From Clostridiales bacterium (GTDB lineage Bacteria > Bacillota > Clostridia > Oscillospirales > CAG-382): 36,294 bases of DNA. Below, one piece after another: positions 1 through 7,902 of the stretch (its first letter is position 1; the number at the start of each line of letters is the position of its first letter). The translations under genes and the position numbers were made by a program. The stretch covers positions 1 to 36,294 of the forward strand of contig QAKH01000098.1 in assembly GCA_003343885.1 (NCBI GenBank). The letters run 5' to 3'. The notes below the pieces were generated by a model. It was not told the DNA's origin. It searched no databases and was given only the letters and a program-made list of their open reading frames with translations.

Positions 1-509
1 CGGGTCAGCCGGACGGAGATGTTTTTCTCCGAAAGCCCCATAAACTCGGCTATATCCTTGTAGCTGTCGGCAAACCAATATCGGCGCATGAAAATGACGC
101 GGTTATCGACGGTCAGCGTGTCCAAAAATTCTTCGATGATACAGGCTAACTCTCTGATTTCGATTTCATCTTCCACGGTTTTCCTGTCTGCGATACAGCC
201 CTCAATTTCCTCTAAGGCAATTTTGTAGTTTCCGCCTCGTTTGGCGGCTTCCTTTCTCCAATAAATTTTGAGAGAAATGTTCCGAACAATTTTCACAATG
301 TAGCTAAGCAGCGGGTTTGGTCTTGCCGGAGGAATAGCGTTCCACGCACCTAAGTATGCGTCGTTTACACATTCCTCTGCGTCCTGTCGGCTGTTCACAA
401 TGTTGTACGAGAGATTGTGACAGATTTTTCCGTATTTATTGTCCAGTTCCAGTATTCCCTGTTGGTCACGCTCGAAAAAAAGGTTTATAATTTTTTCGTC
501 GTCTGTCAT
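1..509 (-). CDS. ECF-type RNA polymerase sigma factor, 3' end beyond window
   Basis: The gene starts with ATG at 509 and runs off the left edge with about 169 codons visible. The start follows a good ribosome binding site (GGAGGCGGTGAG before ATG). Region 2 is visible as ILELDNKYGKICHNLSYNIV followed by NSRQDAEECVNDAYLGAWN, and region 4 as the helix-turn-helix SYKDIAEFMGLSEKNISVRL, so it should direct RNA polymerase to a small regulon. Sigma factors of this kind in Clostridia are usually followed by a membrane anti-sigma factor; that gene would lie outside the window and cannot be checked. Sequence recognition is strong; the signal it answers to is unknown. Confidence 0.93.
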   Translation of the reverse strand, partial: MTDDEKIINLFFERDQQGILELDNKYGKICHNLSYNIVNSRQDAEECVNDAYLGAWNAIPPARPNPLLSYIVKIVRNISLKIYWRKEAAKRGGNYKIALEEIEGCIADRKTVEDEIEIRELACIIEEFLDTLTVDNRVIFMRRYWFADSYKDIAEFMGLSEKNISVRLT

Positions 510-537
510 CTCACCGCCTCCTTTCCGGCTTCACCTA

Positions 538-566
538 TATACTACGGTTTCAGCGGCAAAAACTAC
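538..566 (-). promoter_or_regulatory. possible ECF-type promoter upstream of the sigma gene
   Basis: On the minus strand GTAGTTTTTG (566-557), a 10-nt gap and CGTAGTATA (546-538) precede the sigma gene. The stretch just downstream (GGTGAAGC) resembles the same position in front of the sigma fusion gene at 35950, where a clearer ECF-like pair is seen. This is a weak, alignment-by-eye call for autoregulation. Confidence 0.25.
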
Positions 567-607
567 ATCAGAATTAAAATTTTCTCAAATCAGTGTACCG
601 CTTTCGC

Positions 608-643
608 AAAAAAACGCAGAGGCTCGTATTTCAAGCACCTGCG
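608..643 (-). terminator. Rho-independent terminator after the bactofilin-like gene
   Basis: On the minus strand an imperfect hairpin, with CGCAG pairing to CTGCG at its base, is followed directly by seven T (614-608). It lies 12 bp past the stop of the bactofilin-like gene and separates it from the sigma factor gene. Confidence 0.7.
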
Positions 644-654
644 TACTTACTTAA

Positions 655-1383
655 TTAAATCTTTTCAGTTTTCAAAACTTTGGCGTCAGGAGAAATTTCT
701 ATTTGCTCGCTGTATCTCACCAGATCAATAACGCAGTTTTCCCCTACTGCGACAATACGCCCGGAAACCGTAGGAGCAACAACATTTTCAAGTGCTATAA
801 CGTCTCCTTCGATAAAGTTTTCTATGCGCACGCTTTCAGTATTGTTTTTTATAAGCGATGAAATAAGAGGCAATCTTCGCTTAACGTTTGTTTTAATATC
901 TCTGCAAATTATAATTTTACTTCCGCCAATGCTTCCTATATGCATGCCTTGGTTGTGCCTTATTGTAATTTCTTCCCCGTTTAACAGCCCTGCACAGTTG
1001 ATCGAACCGCTTATATCTACAATTTCAGCCTGGGCGTCGGCTCCGACCGAGATTTTACCGGAGGCGGCAAGCCTCCTGCATTTTAGTGAGCCGCCTATAC
1101 TTGCACTTCCGGATATTGTCGCTTTTTCTTCAATGGTCAAATTTCCTTTGCATGACATAAATCCTGACACAGTCAAATCTCCGGATATAATGTTATTACC
1201 AAAAGACGCATGACCGGACACCTTGAAATCTTGTGCGCATTCTATGCTATCTCCGCTGGCGGAGCCGGAACAGTGAAAATTCGTACACCGTATAAATCCT
1301 TGCAGCGAACCTCTTCCGCTTATTCTGATATTCTCATATTCACCTGCCGCTATTTGTCCCATTCCTGAAATTCCTATATCCAT
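655..1383 (-). CDS. bactofilin-like polymer-forming protein
   Basis: 242 residues with almost no charged clusters and a regular run of short beta-turn repeats (ISGRGSLQG, VSGHASFG, ISGSASIGGSLKC, ISGSINCAG), the pattern of the right-handed beta-solenoid of bactofilins (polymer-forming cytoskeletal family). Start ATG follows AAAGGAGTATAAAT. It lies 37 bp behind the YhbD-like gene on the same strand with no terminator between, so the two are very probably one operon; in Bacillus subtilis a YhbD-family gene likewise neighbours the bactofilin-like yhbE and yhbF. Unlike short bactofilins, the C-terminal third (about residues 165-242) continues with repeats such as VRIENFIEGDVIALENV. A structural role at the membrane or spore/cell envelope is inferred only from the family. 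Confidence 0.8.
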   Translation of the reverse strand: MDIGISGMGQIAAGEYENIRISGRGSLQGFIRCTNFHCSGSASGDSIECAQDFKVSGHASFGNNIISGDLTVSGFMSCKGNLTIEEKATISGSASIGGSLKCRRLAASGKISVGADAQAEIVDISGSINCAGLLNGEEITIRHNQGMHIGSIGGSKIIICRDIKTNVKRRLPLISSLIKNNTESVRIENFIEGDVIALENVVAPTVSGRIVAVGENCVIDLVRYSEQIEISPDAKVLKTEKI

Positions 1384-1420
1384 ATTTATACTCCTTTCTA
1401 TTTTAAATAAATTTTAAAAG

Positions 1421-1798
1421 CTATAAATTAAAAATCTTTTCAGTTATATCCTCAGATTCTCCGTTGCCTTTATCTAAATACACAGCATGTATTTCATCAA
1501 GATAAAATGTTTTATCGCCAAACACGGTCTTTAATATTATTAAAGATCTTTTTTCTTCCTTCATGTTTAACTGTTTTGCCAGTTCATCCAGTGAATAATC
1601 ATCTTTTTGCGTTTGTATAAGCTCAACGCGCTCACATATCAGCTTTTTTGGAAAAAAGGTTTCTTGCCCTGTAATTGTTGACTTTTTTATAAACCACTCC
1701 TCAGGAATTAGTCCTTTTCTTTTCCAGCGGTATAGTGCTCCGTACGATATTGAATACTTGTCTAACAACTCTTTTTTTGATATTAAATCTTGTTCCAT
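1421..1798 (-). CDS. YhbD-like MerR-type helix-turn-helix regulator
   Basis: 125 residues. The chosen start is the ATG at 1798, which has GGGAGGATTCA directly before it; a longer frame to 1849 would run through the promoter and is rejected. The N-terminus (ISKKELLDKYSISYGALYRW, then KRKGLIP) is a MerR-like winged helix, and the whole matches the YhbD family (DUF4004) of Bacilli and Clostridia, including the FPKK...RVELIQTQK and SLDELAKQLN segments. It heads the operon with the bactofilin-like gene. Two copies of a palindrome lie in its own promoter, so autoregulation is a reasonable inference. The family has no firmly established function that I can cite. Confidence 0.8.
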   Translation of the reverse strand: MEQDLISKKELLDKYSISYGALYRWKRKGLIPEEWFIKKSTITGQETFFPKKLICERVELIQTQKDDYSLDELAKQLNMKEEKRSLIILKTVFGDKTFYLDEIHAVYLDKGNGESEDITEKIFNL

Positions 1799-1814
1799 TG
1801 AATCCTCCCGTGCG

Positions 1815-1863
1815 CGTAACAATGTTACGATAATATAATAGCATAACATTGTTACGTTGTCAA
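1815..1863 (-). promoter_or_regulatory. sigma-A promoter with two palindromic operators, YhbD-bactofilin operon
   Basis: Reading the minus strand: TTGACA (1863-1858), a 17-nt spacer, TATTAT (1840-1835). The spacer contains the palindrome TAACAATGTTA (1854-1844) and the 15-bp palindrome CGTAACATTGTTACG (1829-1815) covers the start of transcription. The two share GTAACA-T/A-TGTTA and their centres are 27 bp apart. A dimeric repressor bound to these would block the promoter; the YhbD-like product is the obvious candidate. Confidence 0.75.
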
Positions 1864-1900
1864 CAGAAATAGTAAAATTATAAAAACTTTATGATAAGCA

Positions 1901-1945
1901 AAAAGCTCCGTCAGTGCGGCAAATAAACACACTTGACAGAGCTTT
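1901..1945 (-). terminator. terminator after the solute-binding lipoprotein gene
   Basis: Minus strand stem AAAGCTCTGTCA (1945-1934) pairs with TGACGGAGCTTTT (1913-1901), one G-T wobble in the middle, about 20-nt loop, then TTTTGCTT. It is 29 bp past the stop at 1974. Confidence 0.75.
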
Positions 1946-1973
1946 ATAAATTCAGTTAAACAAAAGTCAGTTT

Positions 1974-3440
1974 TTAGTCTTCAAATCCGCCATAATCTTG
2001 ATTGAATTCCTCAACACTGATCAGAGCTGCGCTTTCTTGTGATGCGTAGAAAGAAGCAAAATCACGGGTTGTTGTTTTGGCAATATCTCTTCCTACTGAC
2101 TGAAGCGGACCGCCGGCAACGTATCCGATATCATATACAATACTTGCTCTTACGATATCCATCATCTCTTCGGACTCGTCGTCTCTTGCGTACTTGGTCT
2201 TAAGTGAAACATCATAGAACGCAGGCACTACGTCACGAGAGCCGTATGCACAAAGTGCTTCTATTATTGCGCCGGTTCTGTTAACGTCAGAAACTGTTAT
2301 CGGGATAACTATAAGCGGAGCTGCTCCGTTAATTACAGTCGCATACTCGTCATCTTCATCGAATTTAGGATACGGGATTATACCGAAGTCGTCGTCCATG
2401 TTACGAAGTCCCTTTGCGCTTCCCAAGCTTCCGGTCGACATCATGGATCTTCCGCTTGAGAAAATATCCGGACCTGTATAGTTTATATTGCCCTCTGTAA
2501 AGTGAAGAAAGCATGCTTCGTTTTCCATAAGGCTGAAAAATTCATCAAAGATCTCAACAGTCTTATTGGAATAAAGAGTAAGCTCAAGTCTGCCCTCTTC
2601 ATTCTTATCATAAATCTTCTGTCCGCCCGTATAGAGAATATTTATAGGGGCGTTCCACTCAGTCGTAGTAATTCCAAACTGGTCGTCTTCCGGATTCATG
2701 ACACCGTCACCGTTGAGGTCATCTCCGCCCTTCTTGGCAAGATACGCGAACTCGTCAAACGTCCATTCTCCGTCTCTTACAAGCTCATAAGGATAGTCGT
2801 AACCAAGCTCGTCAAAAATTCTCTTGTTGAAAAGTATACACATTGCATTGCTCAGACCGTTTATGGATATGTCGCCGTCAAGCACATATAGTCTGCCGTT
2901 GAGCGTACAGCTCTCTACTATGTTCTGAGACCACCAGGGTTTGTCAAGATGTATCGTTTCTATTTCGTGAACATTATACGCCGCTCCTTGCACAGCATAG
3001 GCGAACGCCGCACGTGAATGGGTAAATATAATGTCATACGCATCGTCGCCGGCAAGAATTGAGTTGAGAGCGTCTGTCTCGTAATTGTTATGAGATGATT
3101 CTGCCGCCGTTATGGTGATGCCGTATTTTTCCTCTACCTGCTTGTTTCTGCGGTATATGGCATCATCAACCACATCTTCCGGAGGTTCTTCAAAGTATTG
3201 ATCCTTTGTAGCGCCTTTTCTTACAAGCATACGAAATTCGTATCCGTCATAACTCTCGGTTGAGAGATCTGATTCGTAGTCTATTTCAGCATCAGGATCC
3301 GTCTCTGATGACTGATCATCAGAAGTTTGTGTCTGATTCTGATCACCTGTCTGATTTACGACCTCGTTACTGTCATCACAGGCAGAAAAAGCAAAAACCA
3401 TTCCCGCTACCAAAAAAGCAGCAAAAATCTTTTTGAACAT
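1974..3440 (-). CDS. ABC transporter solute-binding lipoprotein (family 1, sugar type)
   Basis: 488 residues. The N-terminus is a lipoprotein signal (MFKKIFAAFLVAGMVFAFSA then Cys21), followed by an acidic, Gln/Thr-rich linker (to about residue 60) that would hold the domain off the membrane. The mature part has features of extracellular solute-binding proteins for sugars or oligosaccharides: RRNKQVEEKYGITI, then LAGDDAYDIIF, DLNGDGVMNPEDDQFGIT and a late GIIPYPK motif. No permease or ATPase gene lies next to it, so it is an orphan binding protein that would have to use a transporter elsewhere or act as a sensor. It has its own promoter and terminator. Substrate cannot be inferred from sequence. 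Confidence 0.85.
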   Translation of the reverse strand: MFKKIFAAFLVAGMVFAFSACDDSNEVVNQTGDQNQTQTSDDQSSETDPDAEIDYESDLSTESYDGYEFRMLVRKGATKDQYFEEPPEDVVDDAIYRRNKQVEEKYGITITAAESSHNNYETDALNSILAGDDAYDIIFTHSRAAFAYAVQGAAYNVHEIETIHLDKPWWSQNIVESCTLNGRLYVLDGDISINGLSNAMCILFNKRIFDELGYDYPYELVRDGEWTFDEFAYLAKKGGDDLNGDGVMNPEDDQFGITTTEWNAPINILYTGGQKIYDKNEEGRLELTLYSNKTVEIFDEFFSLMENEACFLHFTEGNINYTGPDIFSSGRSMMSTGSLGSAKGLRNMDDDFGIIPYPKFDEDDEYATVINGAAPLIVIPITVSDVNRTGAIIEALCAYGSRDVVPAFYDVSLKTKYARDDESEEMMDIVRASIVYDIGYVAGGPLQSVGRDIAKTTTRDFASFYASQESAALISVEEFNQDYGGFED

Positions 3441-3472
3441 TACAATTCTCCTTTTTGAAATAAGATAAGGTT

Positions 3473-3502
3473 ATTATACCATATTTCACAAGGAATTGTA
3501 AA
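3473..3502 (-). promoter_or_regulatory. promoter of the solute-binding lipoprotein gene
   Basis: Minus strand TTTACA (3502-3497), 18-nt spacer, TATAAT (3478-3473), 33 bp before the start codon; AAAGGAG follows just ahead of the ATG. Confidence 0.65.
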
Positions 3503-3576
3503 TAATCAATGTTTACAAATAAATTTTATATTTTTGTGTAAAACCATCAAATCTCAAAAAACATTTCAACTCTGCT

Positions 3577-5262
3577 CTATTTAATTAACACGTATCCGGA
3601 TATTGAAATATTATTAAATTCTCCGGAAACTTTATCCATTTCAATGCTAAGAAATTCTAAATAAAAATCTGTTTCATTGTCGAGTGAAAATACTCTTTGC
3701 CCGGAATCATCAGGATCCGCCGCCAATATCTCTTCTGCCAGCGTCAAAACCGGATATGTTTTTGTATCGCACTCCGGCACGCCGCTTACAGTCAACAGCA
3801 TCTGGTCTGACGAATTTTTGGATAAAATGAAATTCTCGTCTATTTTTACAACATACCTATATTCCGATACATCAAGTCCCTGTTCGGCAAAATCATATAT
3901 TCCGCAATATATCCATTCGGTATTTTGATAATCGCTCTGTTCGCCGTAGTATCTATCAAAACCGAAAATGTCTGAAAACTCCTTATCCCGGACTTTTTCT
4001 ATATACTCAGGCAAGTCAATTCCGTTACTGATAATATACGAATAAGCCGAAGTAATCATTTCCTTATCTTTATCAGATATCTCCGAAGATACCGGAAGTA
4101 TTTCTCCGTTTTCCGAAAGCATACCGTTTTGTTTCAGCATACCTTTAAGCATACCCGATTGCTGCATAACCGGCAAATCAATAAAGTTGAGCGGAGTTAC
4201 TGTCAGAATAAGCACGAGCGCCGCCGCAAAAATTAACGGTTTTCTCGTTCCTAACTCTTTGACAAACGAACCTATCACGAAAGACACTGTCACGGCAATA
4301 AAGCAAACCGAAAGCACACGTGCGCTTGTAAGTCCGTATGCGGCTATGCGCACGCCGAGCGACACGCATTGGACAGCGATGACGGGAAGCATGATAATTC
4401 CGACATATTTCCGGAAAAATTTAACAAGCGCAATTTCTTTGCTGTATCGAGAAAGTGCAAAAAGCAAAAACAAATATCCTGCGCTTGCGAGCGTTGCATA
4501 GGGATTTACTCCGCCCGACGGGAGCGAAAACGACAGTACTATTTTTATAAGGTACAGGTACAGCACGCCGAGCAAAAGCAAAAACACGGGAAGCACGGCG
4601 TAACAGAGAACGGCTCTGTACACTCCTGATGGTTTTTGTTTTTCTTCTTCACCCGGCAAAGGAAGTCCGGAAATAAATACAAGTCCTGATACAGCCGCCG
4701 AGACAAAAAAGAGAGCCGACATGATATTGAAAATATCCCACTTGTCATAGACAAGCATGTAAAAAGCGCCGAAGCAGACAAGAAGCCCGACAAATAATAC
4801 CATACCTATGAGTACGGCAAAAAATACTGACCCGATTATTGTTGACGCCGCTTTAAGAAGATCATCTTTGCGCACAAGCATGAACAGCGCCGCCGCAACA
4901 GCCGCAAGAACAATTCCGACTGCCGCAATTAAAATATAAGGACTTTCAAACGCGCAAAGCAGCGTGAAGCATATTATTGTCAATACGGCTGGCAGACCAA
5001 CTGAGATTAGACGGTAAAACGGCTTTATTCTCTCGTGCGAACATTCATACGTTTCGCAAAACAGAGATAAACAGACCGAAACAAGCACGCCTGCGTAGAG
5101 AGAAAACAACAGATTTCCCCACTGAGAAAAGTTATATTTGCTGAAAATCATAAACAGTTCGACAGCAAGAGCCGCAACAAGTAAAAACGCCGCAAGCGGG
5201 AAACGTGAAAGTCCGGTAATACGGCTCAAAAACGATTCTTTGATTTTTTGCTTCAGTTTCAT
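3577..5262 (-). CDS. DUF4153 family multi-pass membrane protein
   Basis: 561 residues. The start is the ATG at 5262, eight bases after AAAGGAG; a TTG two codons upstream would sit too close to that site. About the first 370 residues form roughly ten hydrophobic segments, including the family-typical PVFLLLLGVLYLYLIKIVLS and LPSGGVNPYATLASAGYLFL pieces of DUF4153 proteins of Firmicutes. Residues after about 375 are a soluble, mixed-charge tail (DKDKEMITSAYSYI, FGFDRYYGEQ) that should face the outside or cytoplasm as one domain. No enzymatic motif is visible. The gene is monocistronic or follows the phosphoesterase gene upstream on the same strand with a 151-bp gap. Confidence 0.8.
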   Translation of the reverse strand: MKLKQKIKESFLSRITGLSRFPLAAFLLVAALAVELFMIFSKYNFSQWGNLLFSLYAGVLVSVCLSLFCETYECSHERIKPFYRLISVGLPAVLTIICFTLLCAFESPYILIAAVGIVLAAVAAALFMLVRKDDLLKAASTIIGSVFFAVLIGMVLFVGLLVCFGAFYMLVYDKWDIFNIMSALFFVSAAVSGLVFISGLPLPGEEEKQKPSGVYRAVLCYAVLPVFLLLLGVLYLYLIKIVLSFSLPSGGVNPYATLASAGYLFLLFALSRYSKEIALVKFFRKYVGIIMLPVIAVQCVSLGVRIAAYGLTSARVLSVCFIAVTVSFVIGSFVKELGTRKPLIFAAALVLILTVTPLNFIDLPVMQQSGMLKGMLKQNGMLSENGEILPVSSEISDKDKEMITSAYSYIISNGIDLPEYIEKVRDKEFSDIFGFDRYYGEQSDYQNTEWIYCGIYDFAEQGLDVSEYRYVVKIDENFILSKNSSDQMLLTVSGVPECDTKTYPVLTLAEEILAADPDDSGQRVFSLDNETDFYLEFLSIEMDKVSGEFNNISISGYVLIK

Positions 5263-5413
5263 GTTCAACGCTCCTTTAACTTATATTTTAAGACTCTGTG
5301 ACGGCAAAATCCTGTGATTGTCTGATTTACTGCTGGTTTTCTTCTCTTATGACTTTCGACTTTTCGTCTGAAAGCGACAGACTGTCATGCAAAATCTAAT
5401 AAAACCATGACTG

Positions 5414-6262
5414 TTATTCATCACAAATCAACTCTACGCAAACAATTTCCGGTCTGTTATTTATTCTTACAGGAATAATACTGTTCCCGACGCCTCGGCT
5501 TACAATCATGGTTGTATGATTCTCAGAGTACATGCCGCCGTCATATTTCGGAAACAAGCCTTGATTAGGCGCCGCTATTCCGCCGATAAACGGCAGTCTG
5601 AACTGTCCGCCGTGCGCATGTCCGCTTAATACCAGGTCTACGCCTGCTGATGTATAGGCTTCAAAAGCTTCCGGTCTGTGAGAGAGCAGCACGCAGTAGC
5701 TGTCTGAAAGGTTCATTCCGTCAAGTTTTGTTTCTAAAATACTGTTATGAACAGCGGAATTTATATCTGTAAAATTCGGATCGTCCAAACCGGCAATAAG
5801 TATTGTTTCGTTATTTCGTGTAAGCTCCGTGTACCCGTCATGAAGAACAACGACGTTTTCTTCAAGCAGTATTTTTTCCAATTTCTGATATTGTTCCCCA
5901 AGCCTCGCCTCATGATTCCCGGTTACATAGTAGCACGGTGCGGTTTCGGCAAGGTTTCGCACAAGGCCTTCTGCCGTTTCAATATCCGTTCTTCGGGAAT
6001 CCACCAAATCACCGGTAAAAGCAATAATATCCGGTTTTTCTTTTTCGATAAGTTTTATAAGCGTGTCGTTTTCCTTTCCGAACTCGGCATTATGAAAATC
6101 GGATACGACAACGATTTTAAAATGATTAAAAGCCTGCGGAAGTCTGTCGCTTGCGACTGTATAGTGAGTGACGCCGACAGTTACGTTTTCCCAAATAGTC
6201 CATACGGTAAAAATAACTACCGCAATGCTTACTAAAAGTAGTGCTGATTTCTTTTTGTTCAC
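5414..6262 (-). CDS. membrane-anchored metallophosphoesterase (YkuE/YaeI type)
   Basis: 282 residues starting with GTG at 6262 (GGAG ten bases upstream). Residues 7-25 are a single membrane anchor. The calcineurin-like metal-binding motifs follow in order: VVSDFHNAEFG (D-x-H), FTGDLVDSR (GD), VTGNHEA (GNHE), LLSHRP (H) and LSGHAHGGQFRLP (GHxH). The order and the SGHAHGGQ motif are those of the YkuE/YaeI/LpxH-like group, phosphodiesterases or phosphatases acting at the membrane surface; substrate unknown. It is preceded by a perfect consensus promoter and followed by the DUF4153 gene. Confidence 0.93.
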   Translation of the reverse strand: MNKKKSALLLVSIAVVIFTVWTIWENVTVGVTHYTVASDRLPQAFNHFKIVVVSDFHNAEFGKENDTLIKLIEKEKPDIIAFTGDLVDSRRTDIETAEGLVRNLAETAPCYYVTGNHEARLGEQYQKLEKILLEENVVVLHDGYTELTRNNETILIAGLDDPNFTDINSAVHNSILETKLDGMNLSDSYCVLLSHRPEAFEAYTSAGVDLVLSGHAHGGQFRLPFIGGIAAPNQGLFPKYDGGMYSENHTTMIVSRGVGNSIIPVRINNRPEIVCVELICDE

Positions 6263-6318
6263 ATCAAAATATCTCCGTAAATTTTGTTTTATACTTAACT
6301 GAAAGTCTTTTCGTTTTT

Positions 6319-6347
6319 ATTATATTTTGCGTCAAAACCATTGTCAA
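6319..6347 (-). promoter_or_regulatory. consensus sigma-A promoter of the phosphoesterase gene
   Basis: Minus strand TTGACA (6347-6342), exactly 17 nt, TATAAT (6324-6319). The start codon is 57 bp downstream. Confidence 0.8.
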
Positions 6348-6472
6348 GCAAACAGGATTTAATTAAAAAATTCCTAAAAAACAAAAATGTTACTGTCATA
6401 CGAGCGGTTTCATGCGGCAAAATATAAACAGACATTTTTATGTCGTTTTATATTGAGAAAGGAAACACCAAC

Positions 6473-6949
6473 ATGATGAATGTAAAAATAAAAAGCAAAA
6501 TGAGCATACTTTTGATAATTTGCGCGGTACTTGCCGTATGCCTTATATCCTGCGGCGACTCCTCTGATTCCGACAATTCCGGCACAGGGTCAACAACCGG
6601 AAACGGTACTCAGACCGACTACAATAACTCGGGCAGTTCCTCGGACAACAAGGGACAGATAAATACCAACAACGGAGATGCTGACGGAGGAACCGGCGAC
6701 AATAAAAAAGACACGGACATGGATCTTGACGGAGCGGTCGGAGATGTGGCCGACGATATGACTGACGGCGTTAGAAACGTAACTGATGATGTTGCCGACG
6801 GTGTTAGAAATGCTGCGGACAACGCAGTTAACGGTGTAAAGAATGCCGCCGATAATGTCGCGGACGGAGCAAGAAATGCTGTCGACGGAATGGATAAAAC
6901 CAATACGCCTGACGCTGCCTACAACCCCAATTCTCCCTCCGGCAAATAA
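6473..6949 (+). CDS. small lipoprotein with five 11-residue repeats
   Basis: 158 residues from the ATG at 6473 (AAAGGAAACACCAAC upstream; the ATG at 6476 is equally possible; the longer frame from 6440 lacks a site). Residues 7-27 are a lipoprotein signal ending LISC, so the mature protein starts at that Cys and is tethered outside. A Ser/Asn/Gly/Asp-rich spacer of about 55 residues follows, then five consecutive 11-residue units: VGDVADDMTDG, VRNVTDDVADG, VRNAADNAVNG, VKNAADNVADG and ARNAVDGMDKT (6737-6901). Such hendecads make amphipathic helices or coiled coils and resemble LEA-type repeats. Convergent with the transporter operon. No family recognised; function unknown. Confidence 0.8.
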   Translation: MMNVKIKSKMSILLIICAVLAVCLISCGDSSDSDNSGTGSTTGNGTQTDYNNSGSSSDNKGQINTNNGDADGGTGDNKKDTDMDLDGAVGDVADDMTDGVRNVTDDVADGVRNAADNAVNGVKNAADNVADGARNAVDGMDKTNTPDAAYNPNSPSGK

Positions 6950-6952
6950 AAA

Positions 6953-7015
6953 CACGGCAAGCCTGCTTTGCACCCGGTAACAGGACGCAAAATACAGCGG
7001 ACTTGCCGTTTACTT
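6953..7015 (+). terminator. possible long-loop terminator after the repeat lipoprotein gene
   Basis: ACGGCAAG (6953-6960) pairs with CTTGCCGT (7002-7009), followed by TTTACTTATGTTTTTTA. The loop of about 40 nt is long for an intrinsic terminator, though it may fold further. Confidence 0.4.
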
Positions 7016-7128
7016 ATGTTTTTTATTGAGTATCATTCATTGAGCATTAAGTATTAAATTTTGAGTATCAAGCTTTGCAAGCAAATAGAGTTCAAAACAG
7101 TTTACACCTATGGTCAAGAGCGCAATCC

Positions 7129-7902
7129 TCAATTGCCGCACTCAATACTTATTTTATTGAATACTTTCAGAAGATCTTCAATATCGAGAGCTTTTTTGTC
7201 ATCACCGGATTTGTCAAGCACTGTTTTTCCCTCGTGCATCATGACAATTCTGTCGCCGTATTCGAGTGCGTACCTGAGATTATGCGTAACCATCAGAGTG
7301 GTTATTTTTTTCTCTCTCACGAGGCGATCGGTAAGGATCATTATATTCTCACTTGTTTTAGGATCAAGCGCCGCCGTATGCTCATCGAGTATCAGAAGCT
7401 TTATGTCTGTCATGCCGGCGATAACAAGCGCAAGCGCCTGGCGCTGACCGCCGGAAAGCGCACCGACCTTAACGTTCATACGGTTTTCAAGTCCCATGCC
7501 GCATTGCTTTACTAAATCCTTATAGTACTGCACTCTTTGTCTGTTGACAGCCGGAGTAAGCCCGAATCTCTTGCCCTTGTTGTCGGCAAGCGCCATATTC
7601 TCGATTATGGTAAGTTCAGGACATGTGCCCATTTGCGGATTCTGGTACACCCTGCCGATAAATGAAGCTCTTTTATATTCCGGCATGTTAGTAATGTTCT
7701 TTCCGTCAAATACTATACTTCCCGAGTCTGCTGTGACAGAACCGCAAACAAGGTTGAGAAGCGTTGTTTTTCCGGAGCCGTTGGAACCGATTACCGACAC
7801 AAACGAGCCGGTTTCAACCTGAAAAGAGAATGAGTCGAAAAGCGTAACCTGGTCAACAGTGCCTATATTGAAATCCTTGCGTATATTTTGAAGCTCAAGC
7901 AT
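7129..7902 (-). CDS. ABC transporter ATP-binding protein, tryptophan-type (TrpZ-like)
   Basis: 257 residues, the usual size for the ATPase of this importer type. Walker A GSNGSGKTT (about residues 39-47), signature LSGGQRQALALV, Walker B LLILDEHTAALDP and the switch His in MVTHNL are all intact. Its ATG overlaps the stop of the permease gene in a TAATG junction, which implies translational coupling and equal expression. Together with the upstream permease and binding protein and the Trp T-box leader it matches the trpXYZ importer of Firmicutes. The substrate assignment rests on the T-box, not on the ATPase itself. Confidence 0.92.
   Translation of the reverse strand: MLELQNIRKDFNIGTVDQVTLFDSFSFQVETGSFVSVIGSNGSGKTTLLNLVCGSVTADSGSIVFDGKNITNMPEYKRASFIGRVYQNPQMGTCPELTIIENMALADNKGKRFGLTPAVNRQRVQYYKDLVKQCGMGLENRMNVKVGALSGGQRQALALVIAGMTDIKLLILDEHTAALDPKTSENIMILTDRLVREKKITTLMVTHNLRYALEYGDRIVMMHEGKTVLDKSGDDKKALDIEDLLKVFNKISIECGN

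Noticed and set aside
680..1213. 177-codon plus-strand open frame
   Set aside because: Antisense to the bactofilin-like gene; repeat-like character comes from the repeats on the other strand.
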